A stretch of 64,000 nucleotides of DNA from IOR16 sp963521065 (GTDB lineage Bacteria; Bacillota; Clostridia; Peptostreptococcales; Anaerovoracaceae): positions 124,001 to 188,000 of the forward strand of contig CAUQTI010000001.1 in the NCBI GenBank assembly GCA_963521065.1, read 5' to 3'. Shown here one piece after another: positions 8,590 through 19,200 of this stretch. The position numbers were made by a program, and so were the translations under genes. The notes under the pieces are model-generated. The model ran no database searches, was not told where the DNA came from, and saw only the letters and a program-made list of their open reading frames with translations. Positions within the stretch are counted from its first letter, which is position 1. The number at the start of each line of letters is the position of its first letter.

Positions 8590-9783
8590 ATGGAATCTTA
8601 TGATTTTTTATTGTCTATAGCGATTATCTTGCTGGTTACGAAGATATTCAGTCTGATGTCTAGGAAGGTACATATGCCGCAAGTCGTTGGCGCTTTGGTT
8701 GCCGGTGTGATACTAGGGCCTAGTGTTTTGGGACAAATCACAGAAACTGATTTTCTAATGAAAACTTCGGAAATCGGTGTGATTATTTTGATGTTTCTTG
8801 CAGGCTTGGATACAGAAGTTCAAGAACTGAAAAAAACGGGAATCGCATCTTTAATTATTGCAATAATTGGTGTTGTTGTTCCTCTCGCGGGAGGGTACGT
8901 TGCTTATCAGATGTTTTTTCAGGGTACAGGGGATCCACAGCATTTTTTGAAAGCAATATTTATGGGCGTTATTTTGACCGCCACCTCAGTGAGTATTACA
9001 GTGGAAACACTTCGTGAAATGGGGAAGCTGAACGGCAGAGTTGGGAGCAGCATTTTAGGCGCTGCGATTATTGATGACATTCTGGGAATTGTCATTTTGA
9101 GCTTGGTTACGAGTTTCACGAATCCTGATGCACAGCCAAAACAAGTGTTTATAAAGATTGGATTATACTTTGTTTTTCTGTTTTTCGTCGGAATCTTTGC
9201 ACCCATGATTTTTAAAGCTTTGGAGCGATGGCATGGAACGGTAAGGCGTATGGCAATCTATGGCTTTGCCTTTTGTCTAATTTTGGCCTATATTACCGAA
9301 GTGTTTTTTGGAATTGCGGACATTACAGGGGCATATTTTGCAGGACTATTCCTTTGCAATGTACCGAAGACGAAAAATTATATAGTAAAAAAGCTTACCG
9401 TCATTTCGTACTTAATGTTTTCACCGATGTTCTTTGCAAGCATTGGAATTAAGACAAATATACAAGGCTTGAGTGGCACGATTCTAATGTTTGCCATCGT
9501 ATTAACCGTCATTGCGATATTGACGAAAATGGTTGGATGCGGGCTGGGTGCAAAACTGTGCCGATTTACAAATCGAGATGCAGCAGCCGTAGGAATCGGA
9601 ATGGTTTCCAGAGGTGAGGTCGCTTTAATTGTTGCGCAAAAGGGCGCAGAGGCATCGTTGGTGGATGAGGCGTTATTCCCTGCGGTTATTGTGATGGTAA
9701 TTGTGACAACCTTGATTACACCGATTCTCTTAGGGTTTGTTATGAGAGAACGTCATGTGAGGCGAAAAAGAATGGCAGCATAG
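8590..9783 (+). CDS. Cation:proton antiporter, CPA2 family
   Basis: Integral membrane exchanger of the KefB/NapA-like CPA2 family, expected to move Na+ or K+ against protons across the cytoplasmic membrane. 397 residues, almost all hydrophobic, with 11-13 predicted membrane segments. The AAIIDDILGI stretch carries the paired aspartates that bind the cation in this family. No C-terminal TrkA-N/RCK domain is present, so it is a bare transporter ending in a short basic tail (RERHVRRKRMAA). A GAGGGAG site precedes the ATG. It is a monocistronic unit between its own leader and a strong terminator. Which cation it moves cannot be told from sequence. Confidence 0.88.
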   Translation: MESYDFLLSIAIILLVTKIFSLMSRKVHMPQVVGALVAGVILGPSVLGQITETDFLMKTSEIGVIILMFLAGLDTEVQELKKTGIASLIIAIIGVVVPLAGGYVAYQMFFQGTGDPQHFLKAIFMGVILTATSVSITVETLREMGKLNGRVGSSILGAAIIDDILGIVILSLVTSFTNPDAQPKQVFIKIGLYFVFLFFVGIFAPMIFKALERWHGTVRRMAIYGFAFCLILAYITEVFFGIADITGAYFAGLFLCNVPKTKNYIVKKLTVISYLMFSPMFFASIGIKTNIQGLSGTILMFAIVLTVIAILTKMVGCGLGAKLCRFTNRDAAAVGIGMVSRGEVALIVAQKGAEASLVDEALFPAVIVMVIVTTLITPILLGFVMRERHVRRKRMAA

Positions 9784-9878
9784 ATTTTGATAATTGGCAG
9801 CAATTAAGATTGTCATTAATAGAAAAAGTGAAACCAGAGTTTTACGCCAATAAGCTTTCTTTAATTTTTTTAATTTAT

Positions 9879-9908
9879 CGCAGGAGGATTTATCTCCTGC
9901 GTTTTTTT
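9879..9908 (+). terminator. Terminator after the antiporter gene
   Basis: Perfect 8-bp arms CGCAGGAG and CTCCTGCG around a 7-nt loop, followed by seven T. A textbook rho-independent terminator. Confidence 0.9.
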
Positions 9909-9974
9909 GATTCTATGAATAGGAGCTGGGACGAGATTATAGAGCATGGGAGAAAGGCTGAAAAATAGAAGGAA

Positions 9975-10003
9975 TTCCAACTTCCTATAAAATATGGTAT
10001 ACT
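9975..10003 (+). promoter_or_regulatory. Candidate promoter of the histidine kinase gene
   Basis: TTCCAA (9975-9980), a 17-bp spacer and TATACT (9998-10003), about 35 nt before the kinase start. The -10 box is good and the -35 box is weak. Confidence 0.45.
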
Positions 10004-10037
10004 TTTTTCCAAAGAGTGTCGAAGGGAGAACGCCGCC

Positions 10038-12062
10038 ATGTCGGATAAGAGCAAAGCACACAGCCTCTTTTCAAAGGTGATATATAAACATAAGCTGCTG
10101 TTCATTTTGACAGCGGGTTTTTTTACGGTTTTTGCAATTATGTTTTTAATCCGGTTGCCGGAGTTCCCCGAGGCAAGAGTCGTTATGGAAAAAAATGGGG
10201 TATATGACTTATCTGATATTACAGATTTGGACGAAACACAGATTCTCCTTGCACCGTCAAAAACTTACTATCCTAACCGTTATTTGAATTGGAAGAACAA
10301 CGATACTGTTGTTCCTGAAAGTACAAGGAACTATGGTAAAATCCGTGCAGATTATCTCTCACAGCGTTTTACGCTTCTGCTGCCGGACGACAATGATACC
10401 TATCGCCTCACCTTTAAGCTCTCAGGCCGTCACGCCATACGGGTGTATGTAAACGGCAAGTTGGCCGGTCAGGTTGGAACACTTGGAATGATGAAACAGG
10501 ATACGGAGGTTTGGGAAAATAATATCACGGTCTACGCCGCTGCAGTGGATGGTAAAATGGACATATTACTTCACAGCGCACAGTTTTATCACGCGAAGAA
10601 GGGGGCGTCACTTGCGGAAGTTAACCTTAGTAAACAGAGTGTGGAGAATGATCCCTTTGCCATGAATCGGATTAAGGGACTCTTGGTCATGGGTGCGCTG
10701 CTGAGTGCGGCGACTTCACTGCTGGGTATCTATTTTTTATTAGCACATACGAAAGCAACCTTGTATTTTGCGCTTGCATGTATTGCTATGGCTCTTCGGG
10801 AATGCCTTCAAAGTCAGGCATGGACTTATTTCCCTATCTCTGGTGAGCTTTCCTTTTTATTGGAATATTTAAGTGTAGTGCTGTTGACTCTATTTCTTTC
10901 CTTGTATCTTGGACAATACGCGTCGGGAAAGTACTTGAAGGGCGTACAGTATATTGCTCTCATAGCCTCAGGTATTTATGGGGCCTGCATCCTGCTGGGG
11001 GATTCTATTTTCTACACCTCAGTATTAAAGTATTACCAGATTCTTTTAATTTTGTGTATCTGTTCGGGGATTGGTGGAATATTTTGGAACTTGCGCCGGC
11101 CGACGAAGGAGCAAATGGTAACGTTATATGGAATCTCTGTTTTCTTTCTTTCAGCGATTGCAGATATTGCTATGTATTTAGATGTGTTTGGAGACCTGGA
11201 AACGAATCTGCCAGTCAGCGAAGCGACCATGCTGATTTTTGCGCTGGCGCAGGTGTTCTCTCTGTATCTGATGAACAGCAGGGTGCTGGCGGAGTCGAAG
11301 GAAGCAGAACAGAGGCTGGCATTGGAAAAGGCTTCGCTAGAGAGCCTTGATAAGATGAAAACAGAGTTTTTAGGCAATGTGTCCCATGAACTGAAAACAC
11401 CATTGACAGTGATGTCTGGTTATGCACAGACAACGAAGCAGATTTTGGAGAAATCGGCATTGCCTGAAAGCGGCGAAATTTCTCGCCGGATGACACTTGT
11501 TTCATCCGAAGCAGAACGGCTTTCTCTAATGGTGGGGCAGATTTTGGATGTGAGCCGTATGGAGGAAGGGCGTATGGTGATGGAGCCGATGCGCGGTTAT
11601 TTGGATGAAATTATTCATACTGCCGTAAAGACTCACTATCCCATCTTGAATAAGAACCAGAACCGTTTGAAGATACAGATTGAACAGAGGCTGCCCGCGA
11701 TTTATGTCGATTCCATGCGGATTTCGCAGGTAATCATTAACTTGATTTCCAATGCGGTTCGCTTTACGATTGGAGGGGAAATCACCATCTTCGCCGAACA
11801 TAAAGAAAAAGAGATTCTTGTCTGTGTTTCAGACACGGGTATCGGCATTGCACCAGAGCGGATTTCTTATCTCTTTGAGCGTTACAGCAAAAAAGAAAAA
11901 TCCGGCGGCGGGCAAGATACCGGCACCGGGCTGGGATTATATATTTGTAAGCATATTGTAGAGCAGCATGGTGGGAAAATTTGGATTGAAAGCAGGGAGG
12001 GAAAGGGAACTTCTGTTTTCTTTACTTTGCCCACAGCGGAAGCTAATACCGAACCTTGCTGA
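10038..12062 (+). CDS. Membrane sensor histidine kinase, 7TM-DISM type
   Basis: Sensor kinase of 674 residues. One N-terminal membrane helix (about 15-38) is followed by an extracytoplasmic beta-rich domain with a carbohydrate-binding-like look (to about 200), then about seven membrane helices (about 210-410), as in 7TMR-DISM proteins. A short coiled region leads to HisKA with phospho-acceptor His450 in NVSHELKTP. The HATPase_c domain follows: N box INLISNAVRF, G1 DTGIGI, G2 GTGLGLYICKHIVEQHGG. The likely partner is the response regulator encoded convergently; the two reading frames overlap by 20 bp at their 3' ends. The signal sensed is unknown. Confidence 0.9.
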   Translation: MSDKSKAHSLFSKVIYKHKLLFILTAGFFTVFAIMFLIRLPEFPEARVVMEKNGVYDLSDITDLDETQILLAPSKTYYPNRYLNWKNNDTVVPESTRNYGKIRADYLSQRFTLLLPDDNDTYRLTFKLSGRHAIRVYVNGKLAGQVGTLGMMKQDTEVWENNITVYAAAVDGKMDILLHSAQFYHAKKGASLAEVNLSKQSVENDPFAMNRIKGLLVMGALLSAATSLLGIYFLLAHTKATLYFALACIAMALRECLQSQAWTYFPISGELSFLLEYLSVVLLTLFLSLYLGQYASGKYLKGVQYIALIASGIYGACILLGDSIFYTSVLKYYQILLILCICSGIGGIFWNLRRPTKEQMVTLYGISVFFLSAIADIAMYLDVFGDLETNLPVSEATMLIFALAQVFSLYLMNSRVLAESKEAEQRLALEKASLESLDKMKTEFLGNVSHELKTPLTVMSGYAQTTKQILEKSALPESGEISRRMTLVSSEAERLSLMVGQILDVSRMEEGRMVMEPMRGYLDEIIHTAVKTHYPILNKNQNRLKIQIEQRLPAIYVDSMRISQVIINLISNAVRFTIGGEITIFAEHKEKEILVCVSDTGIGIAPERISYLFERYSKKEKSGGGQDTGTGLGLYICKHIVEQHGGKIWIESREGKGTSVFFTLPTAEANTEPC

Positions 12063-12729
12063 AAATGTACTCGTTTTTCCCTGCACTGACTAACTCGAAC
12101 CAGCCATTTTCGTCCAGCTTTAGCTTTTTTCTCAGGTTAGCCACATGGGTCTTGATTGTTCCAGTAGCGCCAGGCGACATTTCACCCCACGCTCGGCGGT
12201 AGATTTCATCAAAGCTTAGCCGTTGTCCGGCAAATAGAGCAAAGCAGCCGAGAAGCTGCAATTCCTTCAGGGTGAGAGGAATGTGCTCTCCAGCTAATGC
12301 GGCTTCTCCCGCAAGAAAATCTACTGTCAGTGGTGGAAGTTCAATTTTTCCGGCTGACAGCACACCGTTTCTGCGAAGCTGCGCCGCGACATGGGCATTG
12401 AGAACATTTAAATCATAGGGTTTGGTGACATAATCATCACCGCCTTTCAAAAGTCCATTTACTACGCTCTCATTTTCGTTTCTGCAGGTCAGAAAGATGA
12501 TGGGAGCGTTTGTTTTTTGCCGCAGCTCAGTACAGAAGTCAAATCCGGAGCCGTCAGGCATCATCACATCTAAGAGAATCAAATCCGGAGCATGTTCCTC
12601 CAGCTGAAACCTTGCTTGCGCGAGCGTAGGGGCGCAAATCGTCTCATATCCTTTTCCCTCAAAATATTCCCGATTGATTTCCAGTACATCAGCTTCATCC
12701 TCAATAAGTAAGAGCTTCGATTTCTTCAT
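12043..12729 (-). CDS. Response regulator, OmpR/PhoB family
   Basis: DNA-binding response regulator of 228 residues. The receiver domain has the acidic pocket IEDEAD, phospho-acceptor Asp54 in LLDVMMPDGSG, the switch residue in IFLTCR and the KPYD lysine. The C-terminal winged-helix domain contains ELQLLGCF and GTIKTHVANLRKKL. I chose the start that gives MKKSKLLLIEDEAD, behind a GGAG site 8 nt upstream. A longer in-frame start at 12810 adds residues not seen in the family. It is transcribed toward the kinase and away from the surface operon, so the 12730-12972 gap is a divergent control region. Confidence 0.93.
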   Translation of the reverse strand: MKKSKLLLIEDEADVLEINREYFEGKGYETICAPTLAQARFQLEEHAPDLILLDVMMPDGSGFDFCTELRQKTNAPIIFLTCRNENESVVNGLLKGGDDYVTKPYDLNVLNAHVAAQLRRNGVLSAGKIELPPLTVDFLAGEAALAGEHIPLTLKELQLLGCFALFAGQRLSFDEIYRRAWGEMSPGATGTIKTHVANLRKKLKLDENGWFELVSAGKNEYIFSKVRY

Positions 12730-12889
12730 CTCATCATCTCCATTTCTAAAAGTTATCTTACCATATGTTATGCAAAATGGGAATGACATAGATTTATAAA
12801 AAAAGATCAAGATTTCTTAACCTTCCACATAAATTTTTTCTTTTCTGGTACGCTGAGAAGATACCGAAAGAGAAGGTGTAATTCAGCAT

Positions 12890-12917
12890 GGGTAAAGTTA
12901 GATCAGTGTTTTTACCC
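12890..12917. promoter_or_regulatory. Inverted repeat in the divergent gap, possible operator
   Basis: GGGTAAA (12890-12896) and TTTACCC (12911-12917) with a 14-nt spacer, 56 bp before the DUF2442-like gene. It could be a regulator binding site or a leader hairpin. I found no convincing -35/-10 pair in this gap for either direction. Confidence 0.3.
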
Positions 12918-12972
12918 TCTGGAGATAGATAATAGACAAAAAAACAGACCCGGTGAAAAGAGGTGATATTAT

Positions 12973-13215
12973 ATGCTTGAGATAATTCGGGTGGATATTT
13001 TAGACGGGCAGACTTTGGATATTGAACTGAATAATGGACATTTAATTCTGTTTGATACAAAACGTCTCCCTAAATCAGGGCAAGACTATGACAAGTTGAG
13101 GCATTTGGAGGTCCTGCCTCGCCCCAGTACTGACGGGCAGAGTATTTTTTGGCGGGACGGCCCGAAGATTGCTTTAGTTGACATCCTGCATTGGCTGTCG
13201 CTACAGAAAGAATGA
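12973..13215 (+). CDS. DUF2442-like small protein
   Basis: 80 residues. The pattern (VDILDGQTLDIELNNGHLILFD... DKLRHLEVLPRP... IFWRDGPKIALVDIL) resembles DUF2442, a small fold of unknown function sometimes paired with DUF4160 in toxin-antitoxin-like modules. No DUF4160 partner is seen here. It starts at an ATG behind AAGAGGTGATA and ends 46 bp before the giant surface gene on the same strand, so it is probably the first cistron of the surface operon. Some relatives carry a similar domain fused to a helix-turn-helix, which makes a regulatory role conceivable but unproven. Confidence 0.6.
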   Translation: MLEIIRVDILDGQTLDIELNNGHLILFDTKRLPKSGQDYDKLRHLEVLPRPSTDGQSIFWRDGPKIALVDILHWLSLQKE

Positions 13216-13261
13216 GAAGGATGTAAAGAATTTTCAGATGAAAGAGAAGGGAGACTATACT

Positions 13262-16200
13262 ATGCAAAATAGGAAGAGACGGCTTATTTTTGCCTTATCC
13301 GTTGTATTGACGGCGACAATGTTCCCTCCTGCGGCCTTTGGTGGGGAGACAGTTAAATATCAAGCATATAAACTAGATGTTGGACTGATGAATATTCAGA
13401 GCGGGGAACACAATTTGTTCCGCCAGACATATTTACGGAAGAACGATCGTAATTTCAATCTGGCTTATAAGTTCAAATTGGGCGAAAAAAATAACGTCAG
13501 AGGCGCAACCGAATGGCTGAGTTATAAAACCGGTCTGAAGCACCATGAGAACGGGTCATATTGGAATGCCAATTACGTTTGGAATTTTACCGGAGGGGCG
13601 GCAGATAAGCAGCTATCGGATCTCATCGAAAGTGGGCAGATTGCTGTGGATTATTCTGCCAATATGACTGCTGATAAACATTCCAATTTTAAATACCACT
13701 GGAAATCAAAATTGGACCGGGCATATTCCAATTTACTTGGTCTAACTGAGAAAGGTGGTAAAGATTATTTTATCGGGCTGGAGAGCGCTTCCGATGCACC
13801 GGACGAGGCAGCAGTTTATCATTCGCGACGCAAGAAGATTGGAGGGGAGCTCACCGGATTTTTAATTCATTCGTATCAGTCAACTTGCAAGTGCGGTAGT
13901 TCTCGGGTTTCAGAAATGGCTGTGGGCTTGGTCGACGATACGTCTCCTCGGGTAACTTCAATCAATGCCAGCGCAGTACCGGGTGGAACGCCAGAGCCTT
14001 ACGGCTTTAAAGCTGGAGAAAAAGGATATTTGAATCTTATCTTCAGCGAACCGATCCGTTTTGCAAAGGATGTGGTGCCGACGAGTGAGGTCATATTGAA
14101 CCTTGTGCTCAAGGGGACAGAAAGTGACACACAGGTCAATGTCGGGGGAGTGACTGCAAAGCTGACAGAGTTGTCAGGCAATAGACTTTCCTTTGCTTTT
14201 ACCGTCCCGGAATCCATACAGTCGAAAGCTACAAATGTTTATATTTCCGATGTTGCACGTGATCAAAGCAGTTGGATCAGCACGGCGTTGGATGCTTATG
14301 ATTTGGTGCTGCTGGGAGAATCAGGGGCTAAGCTTTCTTTGAGCGGAAGCCTTGCATCGGATCGTGATTTAACGAAGACCTCCTCACTTGTGACCGATAT
14401 TGCGGGAAATCCGGTAAATTGGTCGGGGAGCACGAAGACTATGTCAAACCCTTGCTATCTAGACAATGTAATTCCATCCGTTTCCAGAGTGGATATTTCT
14501 GGAGCAAGGATATCAAAGGAGAGCAATCAGGCCTCACAGGCTGAGGACTGGCCGGAGGACATCGACCGCAGCGCAGTATTTGCTGGAACTGGTGATAAGC
14601 TAACCTTTTCCGTGCTTTTAACAGAGGAAATTAAGCTTCCGAAAGGGAAAGATGCAAGCAATATTACTGCAACGCTGAATGCGCGTGACGGAAACGTGCC
14701 TGTCATTTTAGCCGGTGCGTCGCTGGCGACGGTAAGGAACGGTGTGAACGGGATTAAGGTTTCCAGGCTGAACTTTGAGCCGCTTACAATTACAAAGCCG
14801 CTAACGGCCGACGACAATACAAAGCCGTTGTCCATTGCAGAAATTTCGTTTCCATCCGGCACCAGCGATTTGAGAGATAATGTCGTGCCAAAGCTGCGCA
14901 GTGCAGACGGCAAGATTCCGGCTCCGGCTCAGCAGCAATATCTTGATACAGATGCGCCGAAAGTTACGACAAAAGCACAGAAAAAAGAGGGGAGCGGTTC
15001 TGCGGAACCAATATATGTCCCTATTGCATATATGGGAAGCTCGTCAAAAAAAGAATTTTATTTCCCTATTTTAGTGGAGGATTCTTTCGGAAGTGATAGC
15101 ACCAGCGAATCTTATCTCAGTGGTGTCAACGGTCTGATGGGAAGCTTCGGCTGGCAAAATCATTCGGCGGAGGAATCGTTTTCCTTCGAATACTATGTAT
15201 CAGCTTCTGCAGAGCACCCGGAAGAGAGTCAATATCTGACAGGGGGTACCAGCAGTACAGCTGCCGGAAGTGCGGTAAGTTTAATGCCTTTCAGGCAAGT
15301 AGAAACAGGAAATTATATTCATATTCGACTGAAGGATGACGTGCAATATAATATTGCCGATTCGGAATTCGTGGTAAAATCCCTTGACTATGCAACAAAC
15401 ACAGGAAGTGATTCTTTCAAGCTGGATTTTGTCGCAGATCTTACACCACCTGTTATCGTGAGTAACGGAGTAAAGCAATCTTTTAACAGTGCAGAGAAAA
15501 TCGGTGCGCTGGAGGTCACTGTTACAGTGACGGATGCGGGCGGAATGGAGCCTGATGCGATTCAATACCAGTGGGTTGAAAGAGATGCAAGCCCCGAAGA
15601 TTCAAACTGGAAGGACTACAACAGCGGCATAGGGGATGGCACCACGAGGAATTCTCTGGAGGTAATTCTGCAAAAAGAAAATCTATTAGCAGGAAGTGTT
15701 CATCAATATGACCTTTATGTTAGAGCAAAGGATCAATACGGAAACCAGTCCGACCCCTTTAAGATTGCCTGTGAGTTTGATCTGGCAAAGGCAAATCCCA
15801 ACTTGAAATTTAAAAACGGAATGAGCGGAAAGCCAGTACAGGAAATTGAGATTGGAATGGATCTGAACGCTTACACAGGAACGGATAGTACGATGACGGA
15901 TATGGAAGCCACTACCGTGGTAATGATTAAAAACCCAGAAGCACAGTCAAGTAATGAATATTTTGTCATCGCTATTTCAAGCCGAGGTCAGGAACTGGCG
16001 GAAACGGAGGACCTTTTTGATGCGTTGAAACTCGGAGAATCGAATTCCTATGTAACCGAAAATATGGATCCTCGTATAAACGCTTATTCCACCTGGTACC
16101 TGGCTCGAGTAACTGAAGAAGACGATGGCTATCGCTTTTCAGACAGCAGAACGGTGGAGGGGGATGAACGCCTAATCCTCAATTCCATTCTGAAACCGGG

Positions 16201-19200
16201 AGCCGGAGTACTGGCAGCACGGAGTTTGGGATATTATGGGGACGTTGAGATGACTTTTATTACAGCCTATGGAGAAATCCCTCAATTTTATAGCATCCAA
16301 GAGTATACAGACCAGCAAACTCCCGGCGCGTATGTATTTAGCGGGAGACTAGGTGAAAAGTCTGCATTTTATTTGGACGATGTAGACGGGGTATATCTGG
16401 ATACTCATGGTACAGGAGTGGTTGAGAAAAACAGTTTTTATTACAGCGGTACTTATGATGCCTCCGGAAGGATGGAGGAACTTCTGCAGCAAGTTCCGGC
16501 ACTTCCTGCAGAAGAGCCGATTGTTTCTGAAGAGGGGCAGGATTCGAAGGAAGGGCAAGAGGATACTGAAGAGATTAAGAATCCTAAGGAGGGAACTGTG
16601 CCTGATGGCGGAGCTAACGAAGGATCTAGAGACGAGGCTGGTGAAGAAGACATAAATGACGGAAGCAGCAAAAATGCAGAAGAGCCTGAATCCGAACAGT
16701 CAGAGGGAGAAAAGCCCGAAGCGGGTGGCACTGTAGTATCTTCTGATCCGGTTATGATGGGTGCGGAAGAGGAAGAAAATAAGATTGAAGATTTGAGCGA
16801 AGAAGATGCTGACGATATGGAGACACCAAGCGGAGACGTTGTTGAGAATTCAGGGAGTCTCGGTGAAGAAGAGACTTTGAAGGCGGCCGGAAGCGAAGGT
16901 GTTAATTCATCATGGGAACGTGTTGAGGTTGTGCTGCCTTTCTCTCGGATCCAGGGAAATCTCAACGTTCAGAGTGTTACTATTCCTATGTCTTATTTTG
17001 AATCTAGCATGCAAGTAGAATTTGAAAGAGCAGAAAGTGCAGACGGACAGGAAAATTTGTTGTGGAAGGAGAGCTATGAGCCGGGCGTTACAGCAAAATA
17101 TCTGAAGAATCTTGACGGAGCAAAAATCTCCTTTACGTTGTCCAGCAAGGAGATGGAAGAATGGGGTGTCGGTGAGATTGATTTTGAAAGTGAGGACACC
17201 TATGTGGCACTGTATTATACGGAGCACGGAATAAGTAAATCAGGTTCCTTTGTTTCAATAAACGGGCAGCCTCCTAAATTCTCAGGGGGAGGCAGTTATA
17301 ACTTTATTGAGGACCTCCCGGAAGAATATACTTTGATAAAAAACAAACTGATTGAATCGAAGGAGCAGATCTTTGTCATTCCGGCAGGGTTAACGGATAA
17401 AGCAGGTTTTTATGCACTGGAGGTTTCTCTGAAGCCCTTTAACTCGAGCAATACGAAAAAGTTTTATTATACGGATCTTTTTGCTGACGGTATGGGAATC
17501 GATGACAATGGTATTGCAGACTATAGCTATGATGTCACGTTGGACGCGGAGAATGAATTATCGGCAATATCCCTTCCAAGATACATGGTGATGTTTGAAA
17601 CATCACCTTCTAGTCTTCTTGTGGGAACTGCGCCGGTTCAGGATGGAGCGGCAGTGGAAAGAAGCATCTCGATCTGGGCAGGACCGGAGGAGCAACGGGA
17701 GAAGTTGTATTATGATGATGGAAATGGATGGAAGGGTATGAACGGGGTTGACAAATTTGCTATTCGGGTCTGGAACGCGGCAAGTACCGCAAACGGTTCA
17801 GCTCCTGAAGGTGCGCAGTGGCATGAATCATCATATGCGAGCAGTCAAGTGAATCTGGAGATTGTGGGGGCAGAGTCTCTGGCGGCAGGCGGCGGTTATG
17901 AAAATGAGAGCGGATTGATTTCTGTGCCAATTCTCTCAAGCGGAGTGAATACGCTTTGCTATCAGATATGGTTGCCTAACGGCAATATGACTCCTGCGAA
18001 ACAGTTTACGATCAATGCATCTGACCAAGCGCCTCAGTTTGACCTGCATCTGGACAGCAGAAAGGAAGATGGATGGGTACCTTCTATTACAGCTTACGCG
18101 GAAAATGTCAGCGCTGTCAACGGAGCGGTTTCTTTTGAGTGTCACGGAGCACCCGAAAAAGAGGAAGGAAATCTGGAACCTATTACGATAACAGAAAGCT
18201 GGGTCTGGGGTGAGCCCGGCAGCCCTATAGATACTTCCTTACCGCTTGTATTTTACATCTTGGATAGGGCAGGCAACATAACGGTAAAGGAGCAGGTAAT
18301 TGACTGGGTTGACAGCACCGCACCGCAGCTTGCGGCAGTCGAAGCGAGCGTCAGTACGGAAAATGAGTTTCACGTAACTGTTACGGTAGCGGATGATCAT
18401 TCGCTGACCGGCCAGAAGGTGTTTCTTACTTTTGATAAAGAGTACTCAAATCTTTTGAACGATAGGACGGTAAGTGCCGCGGGAGCAGAGGGCCGTTCCG
18501 GAGATGATAGTGCAGGCATAGCGGAAGCCGACGGCGCTGAAAAAGAAAGCGCACTGGTTACTGTAGAGGTGCCGATAAATGAAAGTGGTTCGGGTCAGTG
18601 GCTTGCGGCAGCGCAGGATGCGGGCCATGGTGGCATCTATAAAACGGTGACTACATCAGCGGAAGACGGAAAGACGAAAAATGTGGAAGTCTGGGGCGTT
18701 TTCCGGTACGACAAGAGTGCAGAGGCTGAGGGGACGACACAGCGACGGCTGACATTTACTGCATCCGACGCAGCAGGAAACCTTTCAGCGGTGAATGAGA
18801 TCGAGGAAGAATTTAACCCGGATACAGGAGAAGTGACAGGGGAGGTTACCAGGTTACTTGAGGGAACTTATCTCGATATCCGAGCACAGAATATCAGGCC
18901 TGCATATAAAGAGGCTTCGATGCAGTCAGATGACCGGGTGAGACTTACATTTACAGCACCTGTTCTGTTGACGAATCCCGAAGGATCTGGGCAAAGATTC
19001 GATAGGGAAAATGACGGAGCAGCGATTTATTCTGACGGAGAGTATGCGTTAGAGTATACAGATTTGTTCGGTGAAACCTACAAGGAGGCAGTTAAAATTT
19101 CCGTCTTTGAAGGGTGGAATGCCAATGTAAAGTTTTCAGAAACCGAGCCTACTAGAAATGATGTTACGGTATCCGTGGAGATACCGAAGGACAGCAAGCT

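Noticed and set aside
12640..13270. Toxin-antitoxin pair around the DUF2442-like gene
   Set aside because: No DUF4160 or other toxin-like partner lies next to it; the neighbours are a response regulator and a surface protein.
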